From Chloroflexota bacterium (GTDB taxonomy: Bacteria; Chloroflexota; Dormibacteria; Dormibacterales; Dormibacteraceae), in NCBI GenBank assembly GCA_005880175.1, contig VBJR01000164.1:1-34214 (forward strand): a DNA stretch of 34,214 bases. Reading direction: 5' to 3'. Positions 23,208 to 32,356 of this stretch are shown here, piece after piece (within the stretch, counting starts at the first letter, position 1; each line of letters begins with the position of its first letter). Both the position numbers and the translations under genes were made by a program. The notes under the pieces were generated by a model, which saw only the letters and a program-made list of their open reading frames with translations, searched no databases and was not told the origin of the DNA.

Positions 23208-23837
23208 TCAGGTGAGGACTGGACGCCGAGGAGGACCGCGCTTGCGGAACGCGACCGAGAAGTCGGAGTTCAGGCGGAGTCGGGCATCCGACTCGAACCA
23301 GGTCGCGCGCTCCAGCGCGGGCGTCGAGGGCGGGAGGGTCAGGCGCGGGGCGCCCTCGACGATCGCCGTCCAGGCTGCCTCGAGACGCGTCAGCAGCCAG
23401 GCGATCAGGGCGGCGGCGACCACGGCGGCGGGGAGCTGACCGAGCGTACCCCACAGGATGTCGTCGCCCACCGACGGCGCCGCGTGGCCACCGACCACCG
23501 CCTCGATGCTCTCCTGGGCAACGAACACCATCAGCTGCGCAACGAACACCGGAGCCAGGATGTCGAGGAACCGGACCGAGCCCCGCAGCCTGGAGCCGGG
23601 CGGCGTCCGGAACAGCGCGCGAGCAACGGCCACCAGCAGCAGACCGATCGACAGGGCCAACCCGACGCCCCCACCGAGGGCGGCCGACAGCGTCGGGTAA
23701 TAGGCGTGGACGCCGGTGGACTCGTACCGGCCGGCGGCGACCCCGTACCTGGACAGGTACGCGAGCGTGTGGCCGAGCTGGGAGCCGGCGATCACGCTCA
23801 GAAGGACCGCCAGCCAGCGGAGTCTGCATCCCCCCAC
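23208..23837 (-). CDS. Four-helix membrane protein, unknown
   Basis: From GTG 23837 the protein has 209 residues and about four membrane helices: WLAVLLSVIAGSQLGHTLAY, LGGGVGLALSIGLLLVAVAR, ILAPVFVAQLMVFVAQESIE and QLPAAVVAAALIAWLLTRLE. A periplasmic loop (YESTGVHAYYP) and a basic cytoplasmic tail follow the usual topology rule. The frame is open upstream to 23957, but this part is Arg-rich and shadow-like. A TACCAT box lies nine bases before the chosen GTG. No family recognised. It is followed at 57 bases by the single-helix protein and then the lipoprotein, which suggests an envelope complex. Confidence 0.65.
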   Translation of the reverse strand: MGGCRLRWLAVLLSVIAGSQLGHTLAYLSRYGVAAGRYESTGVHAYYPTLSAALGGGVGLALSIGLLLVAVARALFRTPPGSRLRGSVRFLDILAPVFVAQLMVFVAQESIEAVVGGHAAPSVGDDILWGTLGQLPAAVVAAALIAWLLTRLEAAWTAIVEGAPRLTLPPSTPALERATWFESDARLRLNSDFSVAFRKRGPPRRPVLT

Positions 23838-23963
23838 GATCTGGTCATGGTAGCCGCCAGGCGGCTCGCGCAGGCACTCCTGATTCGCGCGCCCTCTGGC
23901 CGAGCCCGCATCCGGACGCCTGCCGTGCACCTCGCTCTGGTGCTCGATCCGCGCCACGGCAGC

Positions 23964-25222
23964 TCACGCGAGCCCCGCACCTGAGGCAAGGTCGGCGAGC
24001 AGGTCGTCGATCACTCGCTCCTCCTCCACCTTGACGTCCAGGTCGCGCATCGCCGCGGTGAGCTCGGCATCCCAGACCGCGGCGACCCGCCGGCCCACCA
24101 GCCTCGGCCCGCCCATGGCTGCCGCGCGCCGGTAGGCGGCGGCGTCCAGGCGCCACGGCCGCGCGCCGAACCGGGACAGGATCCCGTTCGCGATCGCGAC
24201 GCCTGGCCAGTCGAAGTCGCCGTGGTAGAGCAGCTCGGCGCCGCCGCGGCCAACGCGCGCAGCAGGACCGTGGCGGCGGCAGCCGGATGGGTGCTCGTGC
24301 AGACCAGCGGCGCGCAGCGAGGCCCCAGTCGGTTGGCGGCCTCCGCGACGACGCTGGGGTTCTCGCAGAGGTGGACTTGCCGACCCCGGAGCGCTTCCAG
24401 CACGGGCGGCTGGCGTACGAGCTGGCGCGCTGTCAGGTGGACCGGCTGGCCCACCTCGGCCCAACACGCCAGCGCCCGGCCGGCGGGCGTCCGGCCGTCG
24501 CCCGGCAGGTTGAGCGTCAGCACGGGGTTCGTCAGCTCGCCGCAGAGCACGCCGGCCGCCGACCAGCCCGTCCGGCGCCACTCGGAGTCGTCCCCGGGCG
24601 GGATGCCGCCCAACCGCGCGACCGCCGGCAGCACGAGAGCCGACAGCGGGCTGCCGGGATCGAGCGAGTGTCCGTCGCCGGTCTCCAGGTTCGCCAGCAC
24701 CGAGATGGGGACGCCATCCGCCGGCAGGCGGGCGAGCACCCCGGCGACCTGGCTGGCCAGCTCTCGGGCGCTCCCCGGGTCGCCGCGCGCCACCCGCCGC
24801 AGGACGCCAGTCGCTCGCAGCCAGTCGAGCCAGGGCTCGAGCACCGGCCGGGCCAGCGCCACCGCCTCCAGGGGCCGCGTCGCCGCCGCCCAGGCCCGGT
24901 CCAGCGCCTCCCGATCCGCCTCCCGGTCGATGATCGGCCCGGTCAGCGCCTCGACGGCTGCGCGGAGGTCGGGCGCCACGCCGGCCCGGGCCACCACCGA
25001 CTCCACCGCGGGCAGGGCCACCGAGATCGCGGCGCCGTGCCCGGCCGGCCGGCCGAGCAGCCGTTCGACCGCCCTCCGCTGGGACGGCGTGGCGCCCTGC
25101 AGGACCACCGACGTGTCGAGCGGCAGGCGCCGCTCGATGCGCTGCCGGACCCGATCGACCAGCCACCGCAGCTCGTCGCCGCCCAGGAGCCGCCCCAGCC
25201 GCTCCGCGTCGGCGGCCGTCAC
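23964..25222 (-). pseudogene. jetD: Wadjet type II nuclease subunit JetD (TIGR02679/DUF2399), frameshifted
   Basis: The start GTG 25222 overlaps the jetC stop as GTGA. The frame gives an N-terminal DUF3323-like part (RRLPLDTSVVLQGATPSQRR and LSALVLPAVARLGG) to about residue 325, including VHLCENPSVVAEAA. At 24236-24248 (GCC GCG GCG GCG CCG, minus strand) the sense moves one frame, and the Toprim-like DUF2399 end follows: ELLYHGDFDWPGVAIANGIL (G-D-F-D-W-P-G at 24201-24221). The combined length, about 419 residues, is normal. JetD is the nuclease that cuts circular plasmid DNA after loop extrusion. If the shift is real, the catalytic part is lost. A one-base assembly error in this GCG repeat would also explain it. 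Confidence 0.75.
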
Positions 25223-28200
25223 CCCTCCTCGACGCTCGCGCCGTGCCCGTTGCCCGACGGTGCCCTCGCCGGCGCGATCGCCGCGTCCACCCGGGTCCTC
25301 GCGCGGCCGTCCCACTCCCAGCGCGTGACGTGCACCGCGTCGATGCCCTCCCGCCGAGCCAGGTGGTGCACGGCGAGCCCGGCGATCGTCGGATAGCAGC
25401 CCCACTCGCGCTCGCTCGTCATCAGGAAGTCGAGGTCGAACGTGTCGAGCAGGCCCATGCACTTGGCGCGGCTGTCGTCGTCCACGCCGGCGAACGCCTC
25501 GTCGAGCATGACGAGGCGAGGGGCGGTGGGCTGCGCCGAGCGGTAGTGCGCCGAAGCGGCGGCGAACAGCGGCAGCGTCACGGTGAGGACGCGCTCGCCG
25601 CTGGAGGCCGGATCGGTGGCCCGGAGCCAGCGGCCGTCCTGCCAGCGCTCGATGGTGAACCGGTGCCACGACCGGTAGTCGAACGCCGCCGTGAGATGCT
25701 CGTGCCAGGTGCCCGCCGGCGTCGCCGCCTGAGCCGCCGTCACCTGCCGCTGCAGGAAGGCGCTCACCGCCTGCCGGTCCTCCAGCGACCACGCGTCGGA
25801 GACCTGCCGCAGCAGCCGGCGCCTCGCCTCCTCCAGGCCGGCGGGACCGTCGGCGCGCGGCGCCCATCGCAGGCGCAGGAGCATGCCCGTGCTGGTCGGT
25901 CGCTGGCGCAGCTCCGCGTTCATCTGCTCGACCTGTGTCTCGGCCTCGCTGATCAGCTCCTGGAGGTGGCTGGCGACCTCGTTCACGAGGTGCTCCTCGA
26001 GAACCTCGCGCTCGCGGGCACTCAGCAGCCGGTCGCGGTGCTCGACGTCCTCGGCGAGCAGCGCCACCAGCTCGTCGGGGGCGCGACGCTGGCCCTGGAA
26101 TGCGATCGTGACCACGAAGCGGCCGTCGACGGGGTCGACCACCGCCTGGTGGCCGTGCGCGGACAAGGCGTCCTGGAGATCCTTGAACCGCAGACCGATG
26201 TCGCGCTGGACCCGGTCCCACGCCTGGTCTCCGGCCTCCACCTCGACGAGCGCCTGCTCGACCCGGCGAGCCAGGCGCACCGCCGGCTCCGGCAGCCAGG
26301 GTGTGCCCGGCAGCTCTGCGTCGGGCACCGCCACCGTGAGAAGGCCGGTGGCGGCCAGGCGCTGCAGCGCGTCCACGGCACCGCTCCGCCGCTCACCGTG
26401 ACGGGCCAGCGCGGACTCCAGCTCGCCCAGGCGGCCCTCGGCCTGGCCGATCCGCTTCTGGCAGGCCAGCCGCAGGTCGTTCAGCCTCGTGGCCTCCCCG
26501 TCCAGCTCGGCGATCCGGGCGAGCAGGTCCGCGAGCCGGGCGCGGATCTCCTCGACCGCCGCGCCGATGCTGGTCCGCAGGCCGTCCAGCTTGCCCGCCG
26601 CCTCGGCGGCCTCCCTTGCCGCCTGCTCCGCCTCCGCCGCGCGCTGGGCCGCGACGGCCTCGGCCCGTTCCACGGCGATGCGGGCGGTCGCGACCGGCCA
26701 TCGGCGGGCAGCGCGAGATCGCGCGCCGCCTCGTCCCGGGTCGCTCCCGCCGCCGCGGCGGCCCGAGTGGCCTCCGCCACGGTCGACTCCTGCCCGGCAA
26801 CCCGTTCCTCCGCGACCGCGAGCCGGCGCCGGGCCCCGGCCGCGGCGAGGTGCGCCTCTCGCAGCGGCTGCGCGGCGGGGGCCCGCCGCAGCTCCGTCTC
26901 CAGGGCGCGCTGCCGGGCCTCGACCGCCGCGGTGCGGGCCTTCGCCTCCGCGACCTCCGCCTGGGCGGCGTCGATCTCACCGGCCAGCTCGGCCAGACGC
27001 CGGCGCCGGGCCGCCTCCCGGGCGCCGCGTCCGATGAACGTCGCGGCCGGCTTCAGCCAGGCACCCTCCGTGACGCCGAGCCGCCAGCGGCCCGACGGCT
27101 CCATCCAGGTGTCGGCGGTCGCGGCGCCCAGGCCGATGCCGGCCAGGATCGCCTCCACGGTGGAGTCGGGGACCGCCGACGCCTGCGGATGGGCCCGGTC
27201 GACCGCCACCACCAGCGCGGCGGCCAGGTTGGCGGCCACGGGCGGACCGACCACCACGACCTCGTCGTGCGTGCGGGCGTCCAGCAGGCGTCCGTCCGGG
27301 GTGACCCAGGCGTCCAGGACGCCAGACGCCTCCAGCGCCGCCTCCAGCCCCGCCCGGTCGGCCTCCGGCATGTGTCCGCGGAAGTCGACGAGCTGCCACA
27401 GCGGCGCGCCGGGGCGGCTGGTCCGCGCCTGCGCGTCGCGCGTGTACCGCTCGGGCGGGGCGGTGTGCTCGCCGGCCAGGAGCCGCTCGCGCTCGTCCAC
27501 GAACCGCGCCAGGGCCGCCTCGCGCTCGCGTTCGCCCGCCAGCGCCTGAGCACGGAGCTCGGCCAGGGCGTTGGCGGCCCGGCGGGCGGCCTCCTCGAGG
27601 ACGGCATGAGCGGGGTCCTCGCCGTCCATGGCCTCCGCCCACTGAGCCAGCGCAGCCAGCAGGCCGTCCACGTCGGGCAGCGGGACCTCGACGAGGCCAC
27701 CGGCGTAGGCGCGCCAGGCGCGGAGCAGTTCTGACGCGGCCTCGGCGACGGCACCGGCGCCGACCTCTGCCTCCTCACGCAGCGCGTCGCGCTCGCTGAC
27801 GAGCTCGCCCAGGCGCCTGCGGGCCTCCTCCAGGCGGCGCGCCGCGGTGGCCGCGCGCTCCACGAGATCCTGCACGTGCGCGATCGCCTCCAGGCGGCCT
27901 CGTGCCAGACGCGACGAGGCGCCAGCCGCGCTCTGGATCGCGCCTTCGTCGGCCGGCTCTGCGGTCCCCAGGCCCAGCGGGCGCACCAGGTCGTCGTGGC
28001 CGGCGGCCACTCCGGCATCCACGGCGGCGGCCCTGGCCGAGCCTGCCAGGTCCGTGACGCGGGCCGCGCTGCCGGCCGCCCGCTCGCCGCCCCGCTCCAG
28101 CGCCCCGCGCCGCTCCACCACCTCGTCGGCCGCGTCGTCACGCAGACCGGCAGCGTCCACGGCGTGCCGGGCGGTCACCTTCGCGAGCTGCTCGGCGGAC

Positions 28201-29231
28201 GCCAGCTCTCGCACCTCCGAGCTGTCGCGCAGCTCGCCGGCTCGCCCGCGCGCCCGGCTGAGCTCGAGCGCCGTCTCCGCCTGGCCGCGAGCGGCCTTCG
28301 CGTCCTCGTCCCGCGCGCCCTCCAGCTGCTGCCGTACAGCGGCCAGCCCGCGTTGCGCGTCCTCGAACTGGTATTGCGCGCTGCGCACCTCCCCGCTCAG
28401 GCGGCGGGTGACCACTCCGGCGTAGTGACGGTAGCTCTGCAGGAACCGCTCGACCTGGACACGCGTCTCCTGGAGGCCGCGCAGCTCCTCCCGCTGCCGC
28501 TCCAGGTCGTGGAACGCCTCGGCGACATCGACCAGGATCGCCTGGTCGACCGGACGCAGGGCTTCGGAGAGCGCCTTCGACAGCTTCTCCGCGTCCGGTC
28601 GCTTCGAGAGCTGCGGCTGCCGGAGCTGAATGAGCAGGTTGATCAGGCCGGCGTAGCGGTCGGGCCCGAGGTGGAACAGACGCTCATCCACGGCCCGCCG
28701 GTACTCCTCGGCCGTGTCGTACACGCGGCCCCGGCCCTGGTCCTCGAGCGCCTCCTTCAGCCGTTCGCGGGTCAGCGCGGCGCCGCGCGCGCCGACCAGC
28801 CAGAAATCCACACCGGGCCGGCCCGACGCCATGAAGAACCACCGGGATGCCACCCCACGGCCCTTCACGGCCTTGATCCCGCAGCCGAGGGTGACGTACG
28901 CCGGCTCGCCGTCATCGAGCAGACGACCGAGCTCCAGCCACGCGTAGCCCAGGCGCTCGTCGTAGCGGTCACCCATCAGCAGGTTCCACTCCATCCGCTT
29001 GGCGGGGTCCCCGTCGGGCTCGACGCGGGTCGCGGCCAGCTCGGCGTCCAGCAGGAAGGGGAGCGTCAGCGCGAGCACCTTGGACTTCCCGGTGCCGTTG
29101 TTGCCGCGGAGCAGCAGGTGACCGTCGCGGAACCAGAACTCCTCGTAGTCGTAGAGGAACATGTCCACCAGTCCGGCCCGCACCGGCTGCCACCGGTTCC
29201 GGGCGGGGGTCGGGAGCACCGGCGCGTTCAA
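25219..29231 (-). pseudogene. jetC: Wadjet type II SMC-like ATPase JetC (TIGR02680), frameshifted
   Basis: TTG 29231 has AGGAGGAG five bases upstream and overlaps the jetB stop (TTGA). Walker A GNNGTGKS is at residues 43-50. Long Ala/Arg/Glu-rich coiled coils run from about 260 to 1000, with a central part containing PLWQLVDF. Near 26690-26705 sense leaves the first frame (which ends at 26481) and continues in another (to 25219). The second part has an ABC-type signature ASSGERVLTVTLPLF and Walker B LVMLDEAFAGVDD (25489-25510). The total, about 1337 residues, fits the family. JetC with JetA and JetB forms the loop-extruding motor that recognises plasmids. One base is missing near GATGGCCGG; mutation or assembly error are both possible. 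Confidence 0.82.
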
Positions 29232-30457
29232 CAGAGCTCCTCCTGCGCCGCGGCCACCGTCGGGGGCCTGTAGTCGAAACGGGCCAGGGCCGGCCTCGGC
29301 ACCACGCCGTCGGAAGTCGTCCGCACGAGGCCCAGCGCCTCCAGCCGGCCGACGGCGAGCCGGCACAGGCCGACCTCCGCGCCGGCCTCGCGGGTCTCCT
29401 TCCGCCAGTACGCGCGATGCTGCTGGATCCAGCCGGCCATCGCCTCCTGCAGGCTGGCGAGCGGCACTGGCGTCTGGCCCTGCTCCCGCAGCGTGCCGGC
29501 GAGCCGCTCGGCGAGGAGAAGCGCGGCGTGGCCCGACGTGCCCTCCTCGGGCATGCGCAGGTCGGTGGCCTCGCCGCTCGAGTCGAGGAGTGCGATGCCC
29601 TCCGCCCGGACCTCGGGCAGCAGTCCGGTGGCCTCCGCGATGCGCCCGAGCAGGAACGGCCGCTGGCTCGTGAGGTAGCTCCGCTCCTCCGCGCTCAGCT
29701 CCTCCAGGTAGACCACCGGGTCGTCGAGCAGGCGACGGGTCAGGGCCTGTCGCAGCGCGCGGTTGCGCAGCTCGGCGCTGTCGGGCACCAGGTCCTCGAC
29801 CAGCGCGTGGAGCCGGGCTTCGAAGTCGGATGAACTCACCAGCGAGGGCCCACGCCGGGCGACGAGGAGCCCGGCGAGGACGTGGCGGTCGACGTCGTAC
29901 AGCGCGTCGCCAGTGGCGTTCAGGAACGCCTGCTCGTCACCCGCCACTCTGGCCACCACCCGCAGCGTGATCAGGAGCCGGACGACCGCGACCAGGTCGA
30001 GCCGGTCCTCGCGCGTGCCGAGCGTGAACGCGAATCCCGCCGCCGCCAGAGCCGGGTCGCCGGCGAGCCCGAGCACGCGCTCCGCGAGCCGTCCCAGCGT
30101 GACCTGCGTGTCGGCGCGTTCGAGCGCGGCCAGCACAAGGCACAGCAGCGCGTACCGGCGGCGGCTGAACGGAGCGTTGGCTCGCTCGGCAATGGCCGGC
30201 CGGGTCGCGTCCTCCAGGCTGGCGGGCAGCTTCCGGAGCCTCGCCAGGCCGCTCTCTACTTGCAGCGTCCAACCGGCCTGGTCTGCGAACCACTCGCGGA
30301 GCCGCCGAGCGTGGCGCCGCACGAGCAGGAACGCGGCCGGGTCCGGCCCGGCCGGCGTGAGCAGCGGGTGGCGGAGGAGCGCCCTGGCGGCGCGCTGCCG
30401 GTCGGCGACCTCGTTGCGCTCGACGACGTCGCCGACCGCATGCCGGTCGACACTCAT
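29228..30457 (-). CDS. jetB: Wadjet type II subunit JetB (TIGR02678/DUF2398)
   Basis: The protein has 409 residues. Family segments: RQRAARALLRHPLLT at the start, LVRRHARRLREWFADQAGW, the winged-helix region with RRYALLCLVLAALERAD, then DDPVVYLEELSAEERSYLTSQ and ALLDSSGEATDLRMPEEGTS. JetB is the MukE-like partner that binds the kleisin JetA and helps hold DNA in the JetC ring. ATG 30457 overlaps the jetA stop as ATGA. Its stop overlaps the jetC start. The reading frame is intact. Confidence 0.88.
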   Translation of the reverse strand: MSVDRHAVGDVVERNEVADRQRAARALLRHPLLTPAGPDPAAFLLVRRHARRLREWFADQAGWTLQVESGLARLRKLPASLEDATRPAIAERANAPFSRRRYALLCLVLAALERADTQVTLGRLAERVLGLAGDPALAAAGFAFTLGTREDRLDLVAVVRLLITLRVVARVAGDEQAFLNATGDALYDVDRHVLAGLLVARRGPSLVSSSDFEARLHALVEDLVPDSAELRNRALRQALTRRLLDDPVVYLEELSAEERSYLTSQRPFLLGRIAEATGLLPEVRAEGIALLDSSGEATDLRMPEEGTSGHAALLLAERLAGTLREQGQTPVPLASLQEAMAGWIQQHRAYWRKETREAGAEVGLCRLAVGRLEALGLVRTTSDGVVPRPALARFDYRPPTVAAAQEELC

Positions 30458-32016
30458 GTGGGACCCCCCGCGACGGCCGGCAGGTCTCCATCTCCCGCCG
30501 TCAGGTCGACGATGGTGATGACGTGGTCCGGGCCGCGCAGGAGCCCGTCGGGCGTGACGATCTCCGCCAGACGGCCGTCCCCGGTCGGGACGAGCCGGAT
30601 CCCCAGCGCCCCGTCGCTGGTCGTCGTGTGGATGCCGTCGATCCCCGGCGGCCCGGCCGAGAGCGCGTCGCCGAGCAGACCGAGGAACAGCGCGAACTCG
30701 TCGCGGTCCAGCGCGCCGAGGCCGGAGAGCCTGACGGCCCGGCCGGTGGCCAGACGGCGGCGGGCCTCCTCCGTCTGGCGCCGCTCCGCGTCCAGCCGCA
30801 GGGCGAGCAGGCGCTTGGCGTCGCCACGATCCACGATCCGAGCCACCATCCCGCGCCGCTGGTACTGCCCGGTCGCCCGCAGGCGCGCGCTGATGGGCAC
30901 CGGCGGCGCCGCCAGCCAGCTCGTCGCGGGCGGCACGGTCTGGCGTTCCAGCGCCGCCAGCGTATCGGCATCCACGCCGAGGTGCCGGGCCGCGGAGAGC
31001 CCGAACGCCACCCGCCAGAGGCGGTGGGCGCACGCCTCCGTCGGCGCCTCGGCGAACCAGACGGCGAGGGCGCGGAAGTCGGCGGAGCGGTCGCTGCGAC
31101 CGGCACGGCGCTCCACGAGAACGGTCACCGCGGACAGCAGCGCGGGGACGGCGGCGCGGGCGCGCTGCCTGAGCAGCGAGGCCTGGGATGGATGGGCGTG
31201 GTCGCCCACGAACCAGGAGCACAGCCCGGACCAGCGGGCGCGCCAGTCGGCCAGCTTGCCGACGAAGGCGCCGGCGTCCTGCTCCGGGTGAGCGCCCGGG
31301 GCGACGTCTCCAGCTTCTCGGGCGGCAACGAGCCCGAGCAGCCGGTCCATCGAGGGACCGTCGAGACGCTCCAGCGTGGTCGCGACGTCCGCGGTCTTGA
31401 CGACCAGGTCGCGGACGAAGCGTTCCAGATAGCCGATCAGCCGATCCTTGTAGGCGATGAATGCGTCCTCGCTGCCCTCCTGGAGGTCGATCGTGCGCTG
31501 GAGGCCGCTCATGAAGGCGCTCGCGTTGGCCGCGAGCCCGTCCAGCAGGCCGGTGAGCTCGCGCAGCAGGCTGTGCACGACCGCGGCGTCGGGCTCGCTG
31601 GCGTCGGCGTGCGGAAGCAGGCTGCGCAGCCGGAGACGGATGTCCTCGAGCGCCACCGACTGGAGCTCGCCGCGCCTGCCGAGCGCCGCGTCGTAGGCAT
31701 CCAGCGCGAGCTCGGCGGCCTCACCCTCTCTCGTCAGCTGGTACAGGTAGCGGGGACGGTAGAAGTCCTCCACGGTGGTGACGCGACTGGTGTCCGGATC
31801 GGCGCGGAGATTGCCCCACCCGACCAGCGACGTCAGGGCTGCCTCGACCGCATCGCTCTCCGTGGCCCCGAGCGCCTCGGCCACGTCCTCGGGCCGGAGG
31901 TGGACCAGGAACCGGTGCTTGGCTTCGACAAAGGCCCGCATGACACCGCGGTAGAGCGCGGACTTCGGCGCGTGCACGTGTTCGAAGGGCTTCGGCTCGG
32001 AGTGTGCAGAGTCCAT
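30454..32016 (-). CDS. jetA: Wadjet type II kleisin-like subunit JetA (TIGR02677/DUF2397)
   Basis: The protein has 520 residues. The family start is seen: PFEHVHAPKSALYRGVMRAF, then FLVHLRPEDVAEALG, LVGWGNLRADPDTSRV and VEDFYRPRYLYQLTREGEAA. Later come LFLGLLGDAL and a terminal ALGIRLVPTGDG. JetA is the MukF-like kleisin that bridges the JetC heads. ATG 32016 is taken because a TATCAT box lies at 32036-32041. ATG 32037 in the same frame is possible. Neither has a clear ribosome site. It is the first gene of the operon jetA-jetB-jetC-jetD, and the frame is intact. Confidence 0.85.
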   Translation of the reverse strand: MDSAHSEPKPFEHVHAPKSALYRGVMRAFVEAKHRFLVHLRPEDVAEALGATESDAVEAALTSLVGWGNLRADPDTSRVTTVEDFYRPRYLYQLTREGEAAELALDAYDAALGRRGELQSVALEDIRLRLRSLLPHADASEPDAAVVHSLLRELTGLLDGLAANASAFMSGLQRTIDLQEGSEDAFIAYKDRLIGYLERFVRDLVVKTADVATTLERLDGPSMDRLLGLVAAREAGDVAPGAHPEQDAGAFVGKLADWRARWSGLCSWFVGDHAHPSQASLLRQRARAAVPALLSAVTVLVERRAGRSDRSADFRALAVWFAEAPTEACAHRLWRVAFGLSAARHLGVDADTLAALERQTVPPATSWLAAPPVPISARLRATGQYQRRGMVARIVDRGDAKRLLALRLDAERRQTEEARRRLATGRAVRLSGLGALDRDEFALFLGLLGDALSAGPPGIDGIHTTTSDGALGIRLVPTGDGRLAEIVTPDGLLRGPDHVITIVDLTAGDGDLPAVAGGPT

Positions 32017-32248
32017 CGGCAGCGACGCTCGACCCATGATATCGATGAGGCGCGTCACGGTGGATCGACCACCCGCCCCACCGATAGGACATCGGCGCCG
32101 ATGGTCTGACCACGTCCTGCGGCAGCGCCGGGCACGCCGAACGTGGCCAACGCGTCCTCCGCCACGGGCGGCGCCCCGATGGCGTGCTGCCGCCGTCGGC
32201 GGCCATGAAGCACTCCTCCCCCCGCGGCCGGCGGGACCCGGGGTCGGC

Positions 32249-32304
32249 CCAGGTGACGCTACCGGCCGGAGCAGCGTCACCTTCGGGCAAGTAGCGTCAC
32301 CTGG
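32249..32304. promoter_or_regulatory. Operator-like inverted repeat between jetA and ltrA-like gene
   Basis: CCAGGTGACGCTAC (32249-32262) and GTAGCGTCACCTGG (32291-32304) form a perfect 14-base inverted repeat. A third AGCGTCACC half-site sits between them (32273-32281). The three half-sites are 20-21 bases apart, so they lie on one face of the helix. The site is about 40 bases from the ltrA-like -10 box and 235 bases from jetA. It looks like the binding site of an oligomeric regulator. Confidence 0.55.
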
Positions 32305-32343
32305 CACCGGCGCCCGAGGCGCGGGCGCGGGGCGGCCTGGCCA

Positions 32344-32349
32344 TAACAT
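32344..32349 (+). promoter_or_regulatory. -10 box for the ltrA-like gene
   Basis: TAACAT ends seven bases before GTG 32357, and no ribosome site lies between, as in a leaderless promoter. No clear -35 element is seen. Confidence 0.45.
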
Positions 32350-32356
32350 CCGTCTG

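Noticed and set aside
25243..27549. 768-codon plus-strand open frame
   Set aside because: Antisense of jetC; the minus strand carries the conserved ATPase motifs.
32017..32356. N-terminal extension of the LtrA-like frame to 32036
   Set aside because: The sequence is Arg/Pro-rich without homology and would cover the operator repeat; GTG 32357 with a -10 box fits better.
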